Source of the DNA: Anaeromyxobacter diazotrophicus
GTDB lineage: Bacteria > Myxococcota > Myxococcia > Myxococcales > Anaeromyxobacteraceae
NCBI RefSeq assembly: GCF_013340205.1
Contig: NZ_BJTG01000009.1
Coordinates: forward strand, 124,001 to 188,000
Length of the DNA stretch: 64,000 nucleotides
Direction of reading: 5' to 3'
The position numbers and the translations under genes are program-made. Below the pieces are notes generated by a model. The model worked only from the letters and a program-made list of their open reading frames with translations, ran no database searches and had not been told where the DNA came from. Within the stretch, counting starts at the first letter, position 1. The number at the start of each line of letters is the position of its first letter. Positions 59,528 through 64,000 of the stretch are shown here, piece by piece.

Positions 59528-61846
59528 ATGACCGAGAGAGTCGGGCCAGCGACCCGCGGCGAGGGTCCGGCCGGCGCGCCGCCGGCGGCGGCGTCGAGGC
59601 CTCGCGAGCTCGGCTGGGCCGTGGCGTCCGCCAGCGGGGCGGCCCTCCTCCTCGGGCTCTTCTTCTTCGGCGCGTGGTTCGCGGGGCTTCCGGCCCGCTG
59701 GTCGGCCACCGGCGCCATCACGATGAAGACGAACGCCGCGCTCGGCGTCGCGCTGGCCGGGTTCGCGCTGCTCCTGCTCGGCCCTCGCGAGGCGGCGGGC
59801 GGGAGGCGCTGGGCGGGGACGGCGGCCGCCGCCGTCGTGCTGATCACCGGCGCGGCCACCCTCGCGGAGCACCTCCTCCAGTGTGACCTCGGGGTGGATC
59901 AGCTCCTCGCCTCCGAGCTCCCCGGAGCGGCCGCCACGGTGAGCCCCAACCGCATGGGGCCGCCCGCCTCCGCGAGCCTCGCGCTCCTCGGGGCCGGCCT
60001 CCTCGCGCTCGGCTGGAGGCGGGTCCGCTTCATCGCGCCGTACCTCGGGCTGGCGACGTGCTTCGTCAACCTGGTCCCGGCCGTCGGGTACCTCTTCGGC
60101 ATCGGCGCGTTCTACGGCCACGCCCCGCTGACCGGCATCGCCTGGCCCACTGTGCTCGCGCTGCTCACGCTGGGCTTCGGTCTGGTGCTGGCGGGCCGCG
60201 GTGACGGGCCGGCGGCCCTGCTGCTCCGGGAAGACGAGGGCGGCGCCTTCCTGCGGCGCGTGCTCCCCTGGACCCTGCTCGTCCCGCTGGCCCTCGGCCT
60301 CCTCGCCGTCGAGGGTGAGCGGCGCGGCCTGTACGGCGTCGCGACCGGCGACGGCGCCCTGGTCCTCGCGCTGGTGTTCTTCTTCTCGGTCTTCCTGTGG
60401 CGCAGCGCCGGCCGGGTGAGCCGCGCCGCCGCCGCGCAGCGGTCCCTCGCCCGGTTCCCGGAGGAGAACCCCGACCCCGTCCTGCGCGTCGACGGCGGGC
60501 TCACCGTGCTGTACGCGAACCAGGCGGCGCGGGCGCGGCTGCGACCGCTCCAGGTCGAGGTGGGGCGCACGGCACCGCCCGAGCTCGCCGCGCTGGCCGG
60601 GCGCGCCCTCGCCGAGGGGCGGCGGCTCGAGACGGAGGTGCGGTGCGGCGACGCGCTCTTCTCGATGAGCGTGGTGCCGGTCGGAGCCGAGGTGAACCTG
60701 TACGGCCAGGACGTCACCGCCCGCAAGGCGATGGAGGAGGAGCTCCGGGAGGCCGACCGCCGCAAGACGGAGTTCCTGGCCGTCCTCTCGCACGAGCTGC
60801 GCAACCCGCTCGCCCCCATCCGCAACGGCGTCTACGTGCTGGAGCACGCGGCGCCGGGATCGGAGCAGGCGAGGCGTGCGCAGCAGGTGATCGGCCGCCA
60901 GACCGGGCACCTCGCCCGCCTTGTCGACGACCTGCTGGACGTCACGCGCATCTCGCGCGGCAAGATCGACCTCCGGCGCGAGCCGCTCGACCTCCGCGAG
61001 GTGGTCCGGGCGACGGTCGAGGACCAGCGCGCCCTCTACGCGCGGGGCGGCATCGCCCTGCACCTCGAGGAGGGCGCGGACGCGGTCCGGGTGGAGGCCG
61101 ACCGGACCCGGCTCGCGCAGGTGCTCGGGAACCTGCTCAACAACGCCCTCAAGTTCACGCCGGCGGGCGGCGCGGTGGCGGTGCGCCTCGAGGTCCAGGA
61201 CGGGCGAGCGGTGCTACGGGTCCAGGACGACGGACAGGGCATCGACCCGGCGCACGTGGAGCGGATGTTCGAGCCCTTCGCGCAGGCGGACCACGGGCTC
61301 GCCAGGACCCTGGGCGGGCTCGGCCTCGGGCTGGCGCTGGTGAAGAGCCTGGTCGAGCTGCACGGCGGCGCCGTGCGGGCGCGCAGCGAGGGGCCCGGGC
61401 AAGGGGCGGAGTTCGTGGTCTCGCTGCCGCTCGCGGCCGGCGGCGGCCCCGCGAGCGCGCCCGCCGCGGGCGCGGGCGCCCGGAGGCGACTCGTGCTCGT
61501 CATCGACGACAACGCGGACGCCGGCCAGACCCTGGCCGACCTCCTGGAGCTGGAGGGCCACGCCGTCCACCTCGCGTGCGACGGGCGGTCCGGGGTGGCC
61601 CTCGCCCGCGAGCTGCGCCCCGACGTCGTCCTGTGCGACATCGGGCTCCCCGACCTGGACGGCTACGAGGTGGCGCGGACGCTGCGGCGCGAGGAGGCGC
61701 TGCGGTCGACCCGGCTCGTCGCCCTCACCGGCTACGCCCAGCCGGAGGACCGCGCCCGCGCGGCCGAGGCCGGGTTCGACGCCCACCTCGCCAAGCCGCC
61801 GCGGCTCGAGGCGCTGGCGAAGCTCCTCGGCGCAGACGGTGACTGA
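59528..61846 (+). CDS. Membrane hybrid histidine kinase with receiver
   Basis: 772 residues. Seven to eight membrane helices fill residues ~30-310, then a PAS-like segment (PDPVLRVDGGLTVLYANQAAR). HisKA is FLAVLSHELRNPLAPIRNGV, N-box GNLLNNALKFTP, G boxes DDGQGIDP and GLGLGLALVK, and the C-terminal receiver has DDNAD, phospho-Asp in VLCDIGLPDLDG and Lys in LAKPP. It follows the oxidase operon by ~125 bp. Whether it senses the same signal is unknown. No transcription-factor partner is adjacent. Confidence 0.95.
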   Translation: MTERVGPATRGEGPAGAPPAAASRPRELGWAVASASGAALLLGLFFFGAWFAGLPARWSATGAITMKTNAALGVALAGFALLLLGPREAAGGRRWAGTAAAAVVLITGAATLAEHLLQCDLGVDQLLASELPGAAATVSPNRMGPPASASLALLGAGLLALGWRRVRFIAPYLGLATCFVNLVPAVGYLFGIGAFYGHAPLTGIAWPTVLALLTLGFGLVLAGRGDGPAALLLREDEGGAFLRRVLPWTLLVPLALGLLAVEGERRGLYGVATGDGALVLALVFFFSVFLWRSAGRVSRAAAAQRSLARFPEENPDPVLRVDGGLTVLYANQAARARLRPLQVEVGRTAPPELAALAGRALAEGRRLETEVRCGDALFSMSVVPVGAEVNLYGQDVTARKAMEEELREADRRKTEFLAVLSHELRNPLAPIRNGVYVLEHAAPGSEQARRAQQVIGRQTGHLARLVDDLLDVTRISRGKIDLRREPLDLREVVRATVEDQRALYARGGIALHLEEGADAVRVEADRTRLAQVLGNLLNNALKFTPAGGAVAVRLEVQDGRAVLRVQDDGQGIDPAHVERMFEPFAQADHGLARTLGGLGLGLALVKSLVELHGGAVRARSEGPGQGAEFVVSLPLAAGGGPASAPAAGAGARRRLVLVIDDNADAGQTLADLLELEGHAVHLACDGRSGVALARELRPDVVLCDIGLPDLDGYEVARTLRREEALRSTRLVALTGYAQPEDRARAAEAGFDAHLAKPPRLEALAKLLGADGD

Positions 61847-61870
61847 CCCGGGGCCGGCGCGAGGCCGGCC

Positions 61871-62764
61871 TCAGGGAGGGTCGCGCGCCGCCAGCCGCGC
61901 GGCGAGCGGGGCCAGCAGCGCGCGCGCCCCCAGCGCCTCGCACCACGCCTCGAAGCGGGCGCGGGGGATCCCCCGCCAGCGCAGGTCCTCGAGCGACTCC
62001 GCCAGCGGGACGTCCCGCACCAGCGTCGCCAGGCGCCGGTAGAGCCCCGCCGCCTCGCGCTCCGCCTCGAGCTGCCGCGCGAGCTGCGCCGCGCCCCGGA
62101 CGCCGGCGGGCCAGGCCGCGGGATCGCGCGGGATGTGCTCGAGGTGGAGGTGCTCCGCCAGCAGGGCCGAGGCGGTCCGCTCGCCGAAGCCGGCCAGGCC
62201 GGGGATCCCGTCGGCGTCGTCGCCGACCAGCGCCAGCCAGTCGGGGACGCTCTCGGGCCGGATCCCGCGCCGGGCGAGCAGCGCCGCCTCGTCGAGCACG
62301 CGCCGGCGGATGCGGTCGACCTGCACCACCCGCTGCCCCGCCAGGCACTGCCCCAGGTCCTTGTCCGGCGTGAGGATCCGCACCTGCGCCGCGGCCTCGC
62401 CGAACCGCGCCGCGCCGGTGGCGAGGGCGTCGTCCGCCTCGACCTCGCGCATCGACCACACCACCACCCCGAGCGCCCGGGTGGCCTCCTCCGCGGCGTC
62501 GAACTGCGCCCGGAGCTCCGGCGGGACGCCCTCGTCCGACTTGTAGCCGGGCCAGAGCTCGTTCCGGAAGGAGCGGATGGGGTTGTCGAACGCCACCGCC
62601 AGGTGCGTGACCGCCTCGCCCTCGTCGTGGAGGAGCGCCAGGAGCGACGCGGCCAGCCCCACGGTGGCCTTCGCGTCCCAGCCGCCCGGCGCGCGGTGTG
62701 GGGGCCGCTTGGCGTGGTGGGCCCGGAACAGCTCGAAGGTGCCGTCGACCAGGTGCAGGCGCAT
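61871..62764 (-). CDS. 5'-3' exonuclease domain protein (FEN/T5 exonuclease-like)
   Basis: 297 residues from an ATG at 62764. RLHLVDGTFELFRAHHAKRP with DNPIRSFRNELWPGYKSDEG matches the N-terminal acidic nuclease domain. REVEADDALATGAARF and ILTPDKDLGQC hold further metal-binding acids. PDWLALVGDDADGIPGLAGFGERTASALL is the helix-hairpin-helix region that tracks DNA. It resembles the nuclease part of PolA standing alone, a likely replication/repair flap nuclease. It is convergent with the kinase gene. Confidence 0.92.
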   Translation of the reverse strand: MRLHLVDGTFELFRAHHAKRPPHRAPGGWDAKATVGLAASLLALLHDEGEAVTHLAVAFDNPIRSFRNELWPGYKSDEGVPPELRAQFDAAEEATRALGVVVWSMREVEADDALATGAARFGEAAAQVRILTPDKDLGQCLAGQRVVQVDRIRRRVLDEAALLARRGIRPESVPDWLALVGDDADGIPGLAGFGERTASALLAEHLHLEHIPRDPAAWPAGVRGAAQLARQLEAEREAAGLYRRLATLVRDVPLAESLEDLRWRGIPRARFEAWCEALGARALLAPLAARLAARDPP

Positions 62765-62775
62765 CGGCCCCTGGC

Positions 62776-63072
62776 TCACGCGCTCGGCCAGGCCTTCAGG
62801 GTGAGGAGCACGCGCGGGGCGCCCTCCGCGGTCGCGGGCGGCCACGCCTCGCTCCGCACGAGCTCGTACAGCCCGCGCCCGGCCACGTACAGCACGTCGC
62901 CGGCGTCGGAGAGGGCGCCCTCCACCACCTGCACGGTGATCACGTCGCCGCGCGTGGACACCAGCACCACCTCCAGGTCCGGCACCTCGAGCTGCTCGAG
63001 GGCCACGCGGGCGGCGATGTCGGGGCCGACGCCCCGGTCGAACGTCCACACCTTCAGGGCGTCGTTGAGCAC
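62776..63072 (-). CDS. Short hypothetical protein upstream of the exonuclease
   Basis: 98 residues, no signal peptide. Beta-rich with LEVPDLEVVLVSTRGDVITVQVVEGALSDAG and a C-terminal LLTLKAWPSA. It lies 11 bp before the exonuclease start, in the same direction, so probably co-transcribed. I do not recognise it. Confidence 0.6.
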   Translation of the reverse strand: MLNDALKVWTFDRGVGPDIAARVALEQLEVPDLEVVLVSTRGDVITVQVVEGALSDAGDVLYVAGRGLYELVRSEAWPPATAEGAPRVLLTLKAWPSA

Positions 63073-63115
63073 GCTCCCTCCCTTAACCCCGGGCGCGCCG
63101 GGCGGCCCGGCTCGT

Positions 63116-64000
63116 TCACGGCGCGGGGGCGTCCAGCGCCCGCCTCACGGCGGCGAGGAGCGCGGCCGGCGTGAACGGCTTCGGCAGGAAGGGGGCGCTG
63201 GCGGGGAGCTCGGCGCCGAGCGCGTCGCCGGTGTAGCCGGACATGAAGGCGAGGCGCACCCCCGGCCGCAGGGCGCCCACGCGGCGCGCGAGCGCGGGCC
63301 CGTTCTCGTCCGGCAGCAGCACGTCGGTCAGGAGTAGGTCGATGGGGCGGGGGTGCTCGGCGGCGATCGCCAGCGCGGCGGCCGCTGCGGACGCGTCGAG
63401 CACGGTGTAGCCGCGCTGCTGCAGCGCGCGGCGGGCGACCGCGCGCAGGGCGTCGTCGTCCTCCACGAGCAGGATGGTCTCGTGGCCGCCGGAGCCGCCC
63501 CCGGCGGCCGGGGTGACCGCCGGCGCCGCGGCGCACGGACCGTCGTGGTGCGGCAGGTAGACGATGAACTCCGACCCCTCGCCCGGCGCGGAGCGGACGC
63601 GGATGGCCCCGCCGCTCTGCGCGACGATGCCGTAGACGGTCGAGAGGCCGAGGCCGGTCCCCTTCCCCGCCGCCTTGGTGGTGAAGAACGGCTCGAAGAT
63701 GCGGGCCTGGAGCTCGGCGTCCATCCCGGCGCCGGAGTCCTTCACCGACAGCACCGAGAGCGGGCCCGCCGGCAGCCCGGGGTCGTGGCCGCTCGCCGGG
63801 ACGGCCCCCTCGCGCTCGCTCACGGTGATGGTGAGCCGGCCGCCGCCGGGCATCGCGTCCCGGGCGTTCACCGCCAGGTTCACGATCACCTGCTCGAGCT
63901 GCCCGGGGTCCGCGGAGGCGCCGCCGCGCGCCTCGAGCACCACCTCGAGCGCCACCGCCTCGCCGAGCAGGCGCCGCAGCATCTTCTCCAGGCCGCGCAC
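63116..64000 (-). CDS. Hybrid histidine kinase, C-terminal part (HATPase + receiver), cut by right edge
   Basis: 294 visible residues. The HATPase domain has the N-box [15 protein letters not shown] boxes DSGAGMD and [17 protein letters not shown]-terminal receiver contains VEDDDALR, phospho-Asp in [13 protein letters not shown] and Lys in FLPKPFTP. The open reading frame continues beyond position 64000, so the apparent first residue is not the true start. The HisKA and sensor parts lie outside the window. Confidence 0.93.
   Translation of the reverse strand: MRGLEKMLRRLLGEAVALEVVLEARGGASADPGQLEQVIVNLAVNARDAMPGGGRLTITVSEREGAVPASGHDPGLPAGPLSVLSVKDSGAGMDAELQARIFEPFFTTKAAGKGTGLGLSTVYGIVAQSGGAIRVRSAPGEGSEFIVYLPHHDGPCAAAPAVTPAAGGGSGGHETILLVEDDDALRAVARRALQQRGYTVLDASAAAAALAIAAEHPRPIDLLLTDVLLPDENGPALARRVGALRPGVRLAFMSGYTGDALGAELPASAPFLPKPFTPAALLAAVRRALDAPAP

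Overview
The window is uniformly very GC-rich with dense coding on both strands. It carries many hybrid sensor kinases, two sigma-54 activators, a poly-N-acetylglucosamine locus, infA next to ycaQ, and large exported copper and haem proteins. This suggests a free-living delta-type bacterium of the Myxococcota, and Anaeromyxobacter is my best guess. That is an inference from style and gene content, not from a marker phylogeny.

Layout. 1-1.5 kb: the start of a GntR regulator (cut by the left edge) and a histidine-kinase-like protein that has lost its catalytic residues. 1.7-2.07 kb: ssrA (tmRNA). 2.05-6.94 kb: a lower-GC genomic island inserted in the 3' end of ssrA. It holds a decayed tyrosine integrase, a RloC-like zinc-hook ATPase and a TIR-domain protein. 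The displaced ssrA terminator lies just outside the right junction. 7.0-8.7 kb: a three-gene cassette of small proteins followed by a decayed second copy of two of them. 8.7-13.7 kb: an EamA exporter, then an XylR/V4R-type sigma-54 activator divergent from a YceI/hemerythrin/SnoaL-like operon that has a -24/-12 promoter.

13.6-28.5 kb is mostly housekeeping and scattered metabolism: a 12-codon leader plus YedE/TusA sulfur or selenium genes, dienelactone hydrolase, arylamine N-acetyltransferase, Bax-inhibitor-1, and a two-gene islet bracketed by copies of the BI-1 3' end. After these come a hydrolase, cupins, a scar of a second dienelactone hydrolase gene, a DrrAB exporter, an RdgC-like pair, YcaQ and IF-1. 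28.5-38.4 kb: two sensor kinases, a DUF4272 protein, UspA, an amino-acid ABC importer and a DUF2845 protein. 38.7-42.6 kb: pgaBCD without pgaA.

42.8-59.4 kb is the most unusual region. A sigma-54 activator with a cysteine-rich N-terminus precedes a strong -24/-12 promoter, with a 9-bp inverted-repeat enhancer site about 110 bp upstream of it. These head an apparent seven-gene operon: two adjacent multicopper-oxidase-like proteins whose copper ligands are complementary, a 2753-residue exported cupredoxin/beta-helix protein, a small exported protein, a lipoprotein, a Sco1-type copper chaperone, and a c-type cytochrome fused to a periplasmic-binding-protein fold. I infer a secreted or cell-surface copper oxidase system, possibly for Mn(II) or another metal, assembled with Sco1 and electronically coupled through the cytochrome.

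59.5-64 kb: a membrane hybrid kinase, a small 5'-3' exonuclease, a short hypothetical, and the 3' part of another hybrid kinase cut by the right edge.
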